From NCBI GenBank assembly GCA_023473785.1, contig JAMCYD010000025.1, positions 1 to 28,867 of the forward strand: a DNA stretch of 28,867 nucleotides, given 5' to 3'. Positions within the stretch are counted from its first letter, which is position 1. Each line of letters begins with the position of its first letter. A program made the translations under genes and the position numbers. This document shows, one piece after another, positions 13,858-19,507 of this stretch. The notes under the pieces are model-generated. The model was given only the letters and a program-made list of their open reading frames with translations. It was not told where the DNA came from and did not search any database. This stretch comes from Patescibacteria group bacterium. GTDB taxonomy: Bacteria; Patescibacteriota; Microgenomatia; Levybacterales; UBA12049.

Positions 13858-14271
13858 TTAACTCTTTGTTGGAGTTCCTGTTGGTCTTCCTGGTTTCATA
13901 GGTGGTGCTTCTGGTTTTCTTTCCATTGGTTGCACTTCGATATCGTTTACAACATCTCTTACCCCAGGTGTCCAATAAGCATCTCCATATGCTAAGGGTT
14001 TTGTTCTTGGGTTACGTACTGTTCCTGAAAGGGTTGCTGTGCCCCCGCTAACAGAGACATTAATTTTGTGTGCGTCAGACATGGGAATTCCTGCGTCGGC
14101 AATGATGTTGTCTTTTGCTAGATCAGCAATTTCATTGTCATCCAGGACATAGTTTTGGTTGTAATCGTACAAATCTAAGTCTGTCCAGCCTGTGGGTGCT
14201 CCCCACCAGAAGGGAGGATATCCTCCCATACCGTAACCTCCCCCTCCAAATCCGTATCCAGATGGCCACAT
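13858..14271 (-). CDS. BON-domain protein with Gly/Tyr-rich N-terminus
   Basis: 137 aa. Residues 1-30 are rich in Gly, Tyr, Trp and Pro (GYGFGGGGYGMGGYPPFWWG). An acidic segment follows (DLYDYNQNYVLDDNEIADLA), then a BON-like module (ADAGIPMSDAHKINVSVSGG, TATLSGTVRNPRTK and GVRDVVNDIEV, about 56-113) and a Pro/Lys tail. BON domains bind phospholipid or glycan surfaces and are common in envelope stress proteins. No signal peptide is seen. The first part of the acidic segment (YNQNYVLDDNEI) resembles an EF-hand-like acidic loop, but this is weak. The start is set by a strong GGAGGTGA (14285-14278) 6 nt before the ATG. Confidence 0.75.
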   Translation of the reverse strand: MWPSGYGFGGGGYGMGGYPPFWWGAPTGWTDLDLYDYNQNYVLDDNEIADLAKDNIIADAGIPMSDAHKINVSVSGGTATLSGTVRNPRTKPLAYGDAYWTPGVRDVVNDIEVQPMERKPEAPPMKPGRPTGTPTKS

Positions 14272-14437
14272 ATTTTTTCACCTCCGACTCTTACATTAAA
14301 ACGGAAAAAGTTATGAAAAAGAACAGTAAAATGTAATATGGATGTAAGAAATATACTCGTTTAACTAGAGATTGTGAGTCTTGCTGGTGGATTGTGTGTT
14401 CAAAATATTTTTTAAAGTCCTAGATTGGGATGTTTTG

Positions 14438-14455
14438 GTGATCCGGCAGAGACTC
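14438..14455 (-). repeat. Displaced copy of the tRNA-Lys 3' end
   Basis: In tRNA orientation this reads GAGTCTCTGCCGGATCAC. It matches the true tRNA-Lys 3' end (14538-14555, GAGTCCCTGCCGGATCAC) at 17 of 18 bases and lies exactly 100 bp from it. The next bases complete a CCA after the discriminator A, so this outer copy seems to be the original 3' end, with CCA still encoded. Confidence 0.85.
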
Positions 14456-14538
14456 TCTTCAGCTTTGTTCAGAGTAAACTTCTCGTCCCTGTCTAACTTC
14501 AACAATCTCAGCATGTTTACACTGAGCTTGCCGAAGTG
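14456..14538 (-). mobile_element. Small non-coding element inserted at the tRNA-Lys 3' end
   Basis: This 82-83-bp segment lies between tRNA-Lys and the displaced copy of its 3' end. Read away from the tRNA it starts CACTTCGGCAAGCTCAGTG then TAAAC, and ends GTTTA-CTCTGAACAAAGCTGAAGA. The complement of that end (CTTCAGCTTTGTTCAGAGTAAAC, written here as CTTCAGC...GTTCAG...GTAAAC) mirrors the start (CTTCGGC...GCTCAG...GTAAAC), so the element has imperfect terminal inverted repeats of about 23 bp. No open reading frame of note is inside. It looks like a non-autonomous relative of the tRNA-Glu element. Confidence 0.75.
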
Positions 14539-14610
14539 TGATCCGGCAGGGACTCGAACCCTGAACCCAAAGCTTAAAAGGCTTTTGCTCTACCATTGAG
14601 CTACCGGACC
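14539..14610 (-). tRNA. tRNA-Lys (TTT)
   Basis: Read on the minus strand: acceptor GGTCCGG/CCGGATC (one G-T pair), D arm GCTC-AATGGTA-GAGC, anticodon stem AAAGC/GCTTT with loop CTTTTAA (anticodon TTT), T arm CAGGG-TTCGAGT-CCCTG, discriminator A at 14539. The bases after the discriminator are CAC, belonging to the inserted element, so no CCA is encoded here although the displaced copy has one. Confidence 0.96.
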
Positions 14611-14658
14611 TTTGTCCCCAAATAATCTTAAAACAGCGATTTTTGAGGATACATAAGA

Positions 14659-14687
14659 ATTTTACAAGGTTTAGCTTATTAAATCAA
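14659..14687 (-). promoter_or_regulatory. Probable tRNA-Lys promoter
   Basis: On the minus strand TTGATT (14687-14682), 17 bp, TAAAAT (14664-14659). The transcript would start near 14652, about 40 nt before the tRNA. Confidence 0.5.
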
Positions 14688-14794
14688 TAGGTGCGGGTTT
14701 TCGTTGTTGACAAGTACTTTTTGATTATGTTTTACTGATAAAGAGTGATTGAAATTTATATATTTAATTATATAAAGAAAGGAGGTGAAAAAAG

Positions 14795-15460
14795 ATGTCT
14801 TCCAATAATATCGCTCAAACCCTTACGACAACCTTAAATGATGCCCTTCTTTCTGTCGCTAATTTTATCCCAAGGTTAATCTCCGGTCTTATAGTTCTTT
14901 TGATTGGTGTAATCATTGCCTCTTTCTTAAAACAGATTATTTTAGAGATTTTCAAATTTTTGAAAATTGAGAATTGGTTGAAGAGATATGGTGTACCAGA
15001 ATCAAAAGACGGAGGAGTTAACTGGAGTAATATTTTAGCTGAGATTGTAAGGTGGTTCATTATAATATTATTCTTAATTCCTGTTGCGGATATTTGGGGA
15101 TTAGGTAAGTTCACAGACGTGTTAAATAATCTTTTGCTTTATCTGCCAAATGTCTTTGTCGCGGTTCTTATCCTCCTTGTCGGGTTTGTTGTTGCAAGGC
15201 TTGTTTATGACATACTCCTTGCTTCAATTCGTGGTATATCAAAAGATGTTGCAAGATCAGTTGCTACGATTGGAAAGTGGTCTGTAATGATTTTTGTATT
15301 CTTAATTGTTCTTAGTCAATTAGGAATTGCAAGTGATTTGATTAGGATTTTGTTTTCCGGATTTGTGGCAATGATCGCAATCGCTGGAGGGTTGGCTTTT
15401 GGTCTCGGTGGTAGAGATTTGGCAAAAGAGACTCTGGAAAAGTTAAAAAAACAGTTATAG
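14795..15460 (+). CDS. Small membrane protein of the conserved TM-helix / MscS-related type
   Basis: 221 aa with about five membrane helices: 22-48 (FIPRLISGLIVLLIGVIIAS), about 80-103 (EIVRWFIIILFLIPVADIWG), 112-140 (YLPNVFVAVLILLVGFVVAR), about 157-180 and about 185-208. The last ends in FSGFVAMIAIAGGLAFGLGG-RDLAKETLEKL, which resembles the pore-lining helix of MscS-type channels just before the beta domain. No cytoplasmic beta domain follows, so a true MscS gate is not complete. It probably forms a simple channel or osmotic-stress membrane protein. The start is set by AAAGGAGGTG (14778-14787). An inverted repeat follows the gene. Confidence 0.82.
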   Translation: MSSNNIAQTLTTTLNDALLSVANFIPRLISGLIVLLIGVIIASFLKQIILEIFKFLKIENWLKRYGVPESKDGGVNWSNILAEIVRWFIIILFLIPVADIWGLGKFTDVLNNLLLYLPNVFVAVLILLVGFVVARLVYDILLASIRGISKDVARSVATIGKWSVMIFVFLIVLSQLGIASDLIRILFSGFVAMIAIAGGLAFGLGGRDLAKETLEKLKKQL

Positions 15461-15478
15461 AGTCGGTTAAGAGTTACC

Positions 15479-15514
15479 TATTAAGGCAACATAATTAAAA
15501 GTGTTGCCTTAATA
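15479..15514. terminator. Hairpin after the membrane channel-like gene
   Basis: TATTAAGGCAACA (15479-15491) pairs perfectly with TGTTGCCTTAATA if one base of offset is allowed (15502-15514), around a loop of about 10 nt. A strong 12-13-bp stem, but only a weak TTCTTC tail follows, so termination is likely but not certain. Confidence 0.6.
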
Positions 15515-15528
15515 TTCTTCGAAAACAG

Positions 15529-15558
15529 TTGCAAAATCAAGCTAAATTGATATATAAT
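15529..15558 (+). promoter_or_regulatory. Probable tRNA-Glu promoter
   Basis: TTGCAA (15529-15534), 18 bp, TATAAT (15553-15558). Transcription would begin near 15565, 16 nt before the tRNA, and could continue into the GIY-YIG element. Confidence 0.6.
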
Positions 15559-15580
15559 TTCTAAGTCCAATCAGATTTAC

Positions 15581-15654
15581 GCCGCCATCGTCTAGTGGCC
15601 TAGGACACCTGGTTTTCAGCCAGGGAATCAGGGGTTCGAATCCCCTTGGCGGTA
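15581..15654 (+). tRNA. tRNA-Glu (TTC)
   Basis: Acceptor GCCGCCA/TGGCGGT (first pair G-T), D arm GTC-TAGTGGCCTAG-GAC, anticodon stem CCTGG/CCAGG with loop TTTTCAG (anticodon TTC), T arm AGGGG-TTCGAAT-CCCCT, discriminator A at 15654. No CCA is encoded; the bases that follow (CACTTCGG) belong to the inserted element. Confidence 0.96.
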
Positions 15655-16018
15655 CACTTCGGCAAGCTCAGTGCAAGCACAACTAAATTTTTTTAAAATG
15701 TGGTTTGTTTATATGCTTCTTTGCGATAATTCTTCTTTTTATATCGGTATCACGAATGATTTAGTAAATAGATTCCAGCAACATTCTAATAAACAATCCT
15801 TTTCTACGAAAGAATTCTCTGGTATAAAGCTTGTTTATTGTGAAAAATATGACGATACACATAAAGCAGCTCTAAGAGAAAAACAGTTAAAAGGTTGGAG
15901 TAAAGCAAAGAAGCAAATGCTGATCGATGGTAAACTTGGTGTTAATACTTGTACTGAGTTTGCTAAAGAACTACTTAATGGATTGAACTTGTGAGCTTGT
16001 TCTGAGGTAACCGAAGAA
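15655..16018 (+). mobile_element. GIY-YIG-carrying element inserted at the tRNA-Glu 3' end
   Basis: A 364-bp segment lies between tRNA-Glu and a second copy of its last 18 bp. It begins CACTTCGGCAAGCTCAGTG and then CAAGCACAA. Its far end reads TTGTGAGCTTG-TTCTGAGGTAACCGAAG. The complement of that end runs CTTCGG-TTACC-TCAG-AA-CAAGC-TCACAA. The start runs CTTCGG-CAAGC-TCAG-TG-CAAGC-ACAA, so the ends are imperfect inverted repeats of about 27 bp. Nearly all of the interior is one GIY-YIG gene. The 380-bp spacing of the two tRNA-end copies gives the unit size. No integrase or transposase of a known class is present. Confidence 0.8.
15698..15994 (+). CDS. Small GIY-YIG (YhbQ/URI-type) nuclease
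   Basis: 98 aa from ATG at 15698. An upstream in-frame GTG at 15671 lies inside the terminal repeat and is a poorer start. GIY-YIG marks: FVYMLLC (residues 3-9), FYIGITNDLVNRFQQH (14-29, with Arg25 and His29), a Lys at 38, VYCEKYDD, and the catalytic Glu region ALREKQLKGWSKAKKQMLI (Glu61). The core is that of the UPF0213 single-domain family, followed by about 19 residues of unusual tail (GVNTCTEFAKELLNGLNL). There is no separate DNA-binding domain. It has no ribosome binding site and may be read from the tRNA-Glu transcript. Its position within a repeat-bounded insert suggests that it mobilises the element. Confidence 0.88.
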   Translation: MWFVYMLLCDNSSFYIGITNDLVNRFQQHSNKQSFSTKEFSGIKLVYCEKYDDTHKAALREKQLKGWSKAKKQMLIDGKLGVNTCTEFAKELLNGLNL

Positions 16019-16036
16019 AATCCCCTTGGCGGTACA
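16019..16036 (+). repeat. Displaced copy of the tRNA-Glu 3' end
   Basis: AATCCCCTTGGCGGTACA is identical over 18 bp to the tRNA-Glu T-loop/acceptor 3' end plus two bases (15639-15656). It begins inside the T-loop, as the tRNA-Lys copy does. It is followed by AAAAAGAATTTTTTG rather than by element sequence. Confidence 0.9.
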
Positions 16037-16105
16037 AAAAGAATTTTTTGTTATCTTCAGATTTTATTCTTGTTGCCCCGCCATGTAATATAAATTTAGT
16101 CATTT

Positions 16106-16753
16106 TTATTTAGATGGGATAATAAAGGTTCCGTTGTCTATATCAGCACAGGTTGATGTGTGAACACCGTATAGAAATTTTTCAATTGGGAACCAGCCTT
16201 GATGAATGGAGGGTGGCCAGGGATTATTTATGCAAACTTCATTATCTTTGTATCCTGTTATTACAACAAAGTGGAATTTTCCTTCATTACTTCCTAATGC
16301 TTGTGCATTCATCAGTGCTAGAATGGGACTTTCATTGTTGATGGCGTTTTTAATGTGTTGAAACGAGGGTATTTCTATAATAATGTTGCCACCTTTTTCA
16401 AAATATTTAAGAAATGTTTTGAAATTATCTATAAATCTTTCATATTCTTTATCTTCCATTTTATTTTTTATAAGGTTAATAACACTCTTTCTTGTTTTAA
16501 GTTTTCTTGTTTTATCTGGGGGAAATAATAGTGGTTGTGCGGTTATGGCGTTAGTTTTTAATTTATTTTCAAGAAGCAAAGCGCCATTATCAAAAATTGA
16601 AGTTCCGGCGTCGCCATAATAGAGTTTTGATTGCAGGTTTTTTAAAGTCTTATTTATGCCGTAATAAGCGAGTATCATTCTTACACAAGTCGGTCCGCAA
16701 TCTAGTGAATTTTTTTCTTGAAGAAATAATGGGACATTTAGTGTTTTTTGCAT
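16106..16753 (-). CDS. C39-like papain-fold cysteine peptidase
   Basis: 215 aa. The N-terminal motif NSLDCGPTCVRMILAYYG carries the probable nucleophile Cys19, preceded by a Gln (VPLFLQEKNS) that could form the oxyanion hole. The His is in EGKFHFVVITGYKDNEV and the Asp/Asn position in CINNPWPP, the order expected for the C39 clan. There is no ABC-transporter part, signal peptide or membrane helix, so it is a stand-alone cytoplasmic enzyme or a domain acting on small peptides. The substrate is unknown. It lies 7 bp downstream of the methyltransferase gene and is probably cotranscribed, but a shared pathway is not evident. Confidence 0.78.
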   Translation of the reverse strand: MQKTLNVPLFLQEKNSLDCGPTCVRMILAYYGINKTLKNLQSKLYYGDAGTSIFDNGALLLENKLKTNAITAQPLLFPPDKTRKLKTRKSVINLIKNKMEDKEYERFIDNFKTFLKYFEKGGNIIIEIPSFQHIKNAINNESPILALMNAQALGSNEGKFHFVVITGYKDNEVCINNPWPPSIHQGWFPIEKFLYGVHTSTCADIDNGTFIIPSK

Positions 16754-16760
16754 AGGTTTT

Positions 16761-17492
16761 TTATGATTTAGTGCATTCGAAAATGATGTAGTGGGGGTAT
16801 TTGTTTTTTTCTTCTAGCCATTTTGAACTTACTTCTTTTTCTGCATCCTTGATTGGTTTTGGTTCGATGATTCTTTTTAAGCAGAGATTGGCGTCAGAGA
16901 ATGCTTTTGTATAATCCGTGAGTGTCCAGTGATAAGCTTCAGATCCTACGGTTTTTCCATCAATTGTCATATGGAATTCGTAGGGAAGTCTGCCTTTAAA
17001 ATAATTGAAATCGCCTGTTTTTAATCTATTTTCCATATAGTTATCAAAGGTTGGATGAGGGTCGCCGATGACTAATTTTTCGCCCGGATTTAAGAGATTT
17101 GCGGCATCAGAAATGATTTTTTCAAAATCTTGGAAGTTTGAGATAAAGGGGAACATTAAAACAATTACTATTACGTCAAATTTATCTTGGATTTTGTCAA
17201 TATCCTTTGAGTCCATTAGTTTGTAATCGATGTTAAGATTTAATTCTTTGGCCTTTTCTTTTGCTTTTTGAATCATCTTTTCTGAAAAATCGATTCCGGT
17301 GCAGATGGCTCCTTTTTGTGCGAGAAGAATGCTTATGTCTCCGGGGCCGCAAGCAATATCGAGAATTTTTTTACCTTTGACGTTACCGATGGTTTCGATT
17401 AAGGCTGGATCTAAAACAAACTTTCTGTTGTTGGTTCTGCCGGAAGAATAGGTGGATGAAATATTGTCCCAAAAATCTTTGCCCTTTATCAT
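16761..17492 (-). CDS. Class I SAM-dependent methyltransferase
   Basis: 243 aa. The SAM-binding motif I is KKILDIACGPGDISILLAQK (about 39-58), motif II is ICTGIDFSEKMIQKAKEKAK (about 63-82) and motif III is DKFDVIVIVLMFPFISNF. The C-terminal part has FHMTIDGKTVGSEAYHWTLT, typical of small-molecule or lipid methyltransferases of the type-11/25 group, but the acceptor cannot be told. It has its own extended -10 promoter overlapping the dus stop codon, and is followed closely by the C39-like gene. Confidence 0.88.
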   Translation of the reverse strand: MIKGKDFWDNISSTYSSGRTNNRKFVLDPALIETIGNVKGKKILDIACGPGDISILLAQKGAICTGIDFSEKMIQKAKEKAKELNLNIDYKLMDSKDIDKIQDKFDVIVIVLMFPFISNFQDFEKIISDAANLLNPGEKLVIGDPHPTFDNYMENRLKTGDFNYFKGRLPYEFHMTIDGKTVGSEAYHWTLTDYTKAFSDANLCLKRIIEPKPIKDAEKEVSSKWLEEKNKYPHYIIFECTKS

Positions 17493-17501
17493 AGTGCTTA
17501 T

Positions 17502-17510
17502 ATTATACCA
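17502..17510 (-). promoter_or_regulatory. Methyltransferase promoter overlapping the dus stop
   Basis: On the minus strand TGGTATAAT (17510-17502) ends 10 nt before the ATG at 17492. The predicted leader is about 3 nt. The dus stop codon (17505-17503) lies within the -10 box, so the promoter overlaps the end of dus. Confidence 0.6.
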
Positions 17511-18474
17511 TTTGATAACTGAATGCCAAATTTTGTATTAAACTTTTTGCTTCTTTTGCGTTTTTTGTTTCCATAAGTTTTATTCGCATATTACTTGCGC
17601 CATCGAAATTTGAAATATAAATCTTAAAATATTTTTTCATAACATTAAAATTTTTGTTTTTGCCCCAAGTTTTATCATAAAGATCTACGTGTTTTAGAAG
17701 TAAAGATAACCTTTGTTTAGTTGTTATCTTATTTATGTTTATATTTTCATTAAAAACCCAGGGATTTAAGAAGATTCCGCGACCGATCATAAATCCATCA
17801 AGGTCATATTCTTTTATTTTTTCTTTTCCTTCCTGAATAGTTTTAATATCACCATTTCCAAGAATTATAGTTTTACTTTTGAGGGATTTTTTGATTTGCG
17901 TAATTTTTCTCATTTCTTCCCAATGGGCGGGAGGCGTTGATTCCTCTTTTTTAGTGCGTAAATGAACAGTTAGTGCATCAATTTTTTGTTCAAGTAAAAA
18001 TTTTATCCAATCTTCGGTTTGGATCTCGTTATATCCAATTCTTGTTTTGACACTAACTGGAAGACCACTTGCTCCTTTCTTTGTTGCGTCGATTATCTCT
18101 TTTGCAAGATTAGGGTTTTTAATCAGTGCTGCGCAGGCACCTTTTTTAGTTACTTTTTTCTGAGGACAGCCCATATTTATGTCAATGCCGGCAAAACCCA
18201 TTTTGCTTAATAATTTGGCGGCTTCATAAAATTTAGATGGATCTGCTCCCCAGATTTGAGCAATAATTGGTTTTTCGTCTTTTTCGAATTTTAATCTTTG
18301 AATAACATCTTTTCTGCCTTTTGAAAACAATCCGTCACAATTTGTGAATTCGGTAAAGAAAATATCTGGTTTGCCGCAGTCTATGACAATCCTTCTGAAG
18401 ACTGTATCTGTAACATCCTCCATAGGAGCTAGGGCAAAAATTGGTTTTTTTAGCGTATGCCATATATTTTTCAT
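17503..18474 (-). CDS. dus: tRNA-dihydrouridine synthase
   Basis: 323 aa, typical length for DusB-like enzymes. It is an FMN TIM barrel with FALAPMEDVTDTVFRRIV (about 13-30), AQIWGADPSKFYEAAKLL, and DINMGCPQKKVTKKGACAAL with the probable catalytic Cys103. It also has VSVKTRIGYNEIQTEDWI, TVHLRTKKE, LGNGDIKT and DGFMIGRGIFLNPWVF. The C-terminal helical domain binds tRNA. It reduces specific D-loop uridines to dihydrouridine using NADPH. The subclass (position specificity) cannot be read from sequence alone. A TGGTATAAT promoter lies 7 nt before the ATG. Confidence 0.94.
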   Translation of the reverse strand: MKNIWHTLKKPIFALAPMEDVTDTVFRRIVIDCGKPDIFFTEFTNCDGLFSKGRKDVIQRLKFEKDEKPIIAQIWGADPSKFYEAAKLLSKMGFAGIDINMGCPQKKVTKKGACAALIKNPNLAKEIIDATKKGASGLPVSVKTRIGYNEIQTEDWIKFLLEQKIDALTVHLRTKKEESTPPAHWEEMRKITQIKKSLKSKTIILGNGDIKTIQEGKEKIKEYDLDGFMIGRGIFLNPWVFNENININKITTKQRLSLLLKHVDLYDKTWGKNKNFNVMKKYFKIYISNFDGASNMRIKLMETKNAKEAKSLIQNLAFSYQMV

Positions 18475-18480
18475 ACTGTA

Positions 18481-18489
18481 ATTATACCA
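18481..18489 (-). promoter_or_regulatory. dus extended -10 promoter (leaderless geometry)
   Basis: On the minus strand TGGTATAAT (18489-18481), then six bases, then the ATG at 18474. It is nearly identical to the greA start region. The -35 is weak. Confidence 0.65.
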
Positions 18490-18577
18490 ATTTTGCTTTC
18501 TTACAGCTTGCTTACTACTTTTTTATTCTTGTTTTAACTAAAAGATCGAATATATATTTATTAGGAGGTGAAGAAAT

Positions 18578-18781
18578 ATGGCTTATTGGGAGTGTCCGGT
18601 AGACGGTTTTAGAGCTGATAATCAGGAAGAGAAAGAAAAGCATTTGATGAAAAATGCGGATGATCCGAAACATCAAGGAGTGATGAAGCAGGAGGCAGAA
18701 AGTAAAATGGATGAGGCAAAGGAAAAGGGAAGTGATGTTTGGGAAGATTTTAAAAGAATGGCAAGAGATATTTTCCGATAG
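18578..18781 (+). CDS. Small acidic/basic helical protein of unknown function (67 aa)
   Basis: I do not recognise a named family. It starts MAYWECPVDGFRADNQEEKE with a single Cys. The rest is predicted helix rich in Lys, Glu and Asp (QGVMKQEAESKMDEAKEKGS) and ends WEDFKRMARDIFR. The first 12 residues resemble half of a zinc-finger knuckle (CPxxGF), but no second Cys pair is present. It is a single gene with a strong SD (AGGAGGTG, 18563-18570), nearly identical in its start context to the BON and channel-like genes, so it is probably highly expressed and perhaps stress-related. It is convergent with mntP. Confidence 0.75.
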   Translation: MAYWECPVDGFRADNQEEKEKHLMKNADDPKHQGVMKQEAESKMDEAKEKGSDVWEDFKRMARDIFR

Positions 18782-18845
18782 TTTTCAAACAAGTTTTCTT
18801 CGAAAATCGTAGCGTTATTTTTTCGTGCTTATGGCCTCTCGGTTA

Positions 18846-19400
18846 TCAAAAAATATGTGAAAGCAGTATTTTTAATCCAATTCCAATAAGAATAAGACCG
18901 CCAATTATTTCAATTTTTTCTTCAAACAGGTTGCCGAGTCTGTTTCCTATAAAAAATCCTAAGAATGAAAGTAGAAAAGTAATCAGTCCTATTACTATAA
19001 CTGCCTGTATTAGGCTGATATTAACTAAGGCGAATGTTATGCCAATTGCCAATGCATCGATACTTGTTGCAATTGATAATCCTACCAGTGTTTGGATTTT
19101 GATGTGACTAACTATTTTGTTCTTTCTTTTGTTTTTTATAGATTCGTAAATCATTTTTGCGCCGATTGAAGCTAATAAACCAAACGCTATCCAGTGATCA
19201 AAACTTTCTGCGTGGTTTCTGAGATTTGATCCTAAAATCCAGCCAATTACAGGCATAAATGCTTGAAAAAAACCAAAAAATAAAGCGACCTTTAAAGCGT
19301 TGAGCAACTTTTTATGAGTGATCGTAAGTCCGTTGCTTACTGAAACAGCAAAAGAGTCAATTGAAAGACTTATCGCAATTAAAATGATAGCGATTTCCAT
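18846..19400 (-). CDS. mntP: MntP-like manganese efflux pump
   Basis: 184 aa, six membrane helices, normal size. The two Asp-containing family repeats are clear: AISLSIDSFAVSVSNGLTI (about 9-27) and VGLSIATSIDALAIGITFAL (about 106-125). A basic cytoplasmic loop (SIKNKRKNKIVSHIK) lies between the halves. MntP exports Mn(II), and probably other divalent ions, from the cytoplasm. I looked for a yybP-ykoY (Mn) riboswitch upstream (19401-19507) and saw none. The divergent spacer also holds the promoter region of the glycosidase-like gene. Confidence 0.9.
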   Translation of the reverse strand: MEIAIILIAISLSIDSFAVSVSNGLTITHKKLLNALKVALFFGFFQAFMPVIGWILGSNLRNHAESFDHWIAFGLLASIGAKMIYESIKNKRKNKIVSHIKIQTLVGLSIATSIDALAIGITFALVNISLIQAVIVIGLITFLLSFLGFFIGNRLGNLFEEKIEIIGGLILIGIGLKILLSHIF

Positions 19401-19507
19401 AGAGTAAATATTAGTTTAACAATAAAAATTCATTTCGGCAAATCAGAGAATTTTGGAAAATCAGAGTGCAATTTAGCCTGTTTTGATGTAAAATTTAAGC
19501 TACCCGT

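Noticed and set aside
14381..14599. A 72-codon plus-strand frame (MLVDCVFKIF...) over the tRNA-Lys region
   Set aside because: Its C-terminal part (DPAGTRTLNPKLKR) is the translation of the tRNA-Lys antisense strand and the rest lies in the inserted repeat. It has no ribosome binding site.
14456..15673. CRISPR array from the repeated 19-mer
   Set aside because: There are only two exact copies, in opposite orientation about 1.1 kb apart, with no regular spacing and no cas genes.
15598..15994. Group I intron in tRNA-Glu as an explanation for the GIY-YIG gene
   Set aside because: The tRNA is complete and uninterrupted, the insert is 3' of it, and the insert is too small to hold an intron core besides the gene.
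15655..16018. Classic integrase-type genomic island at tRNA-Glu
   Set aside because: The direct repeats would fit att sites, but there is no integrase gene and the 364-bp insert holds only the GIY-YIG gene.
19401..19507. yybP-ykoY manganese riboswitch ahead of mntP
   Set aside because: The spacer is about 107 bp, AT-rich, shared with a divergent gene, and shows no recognisable paired core.
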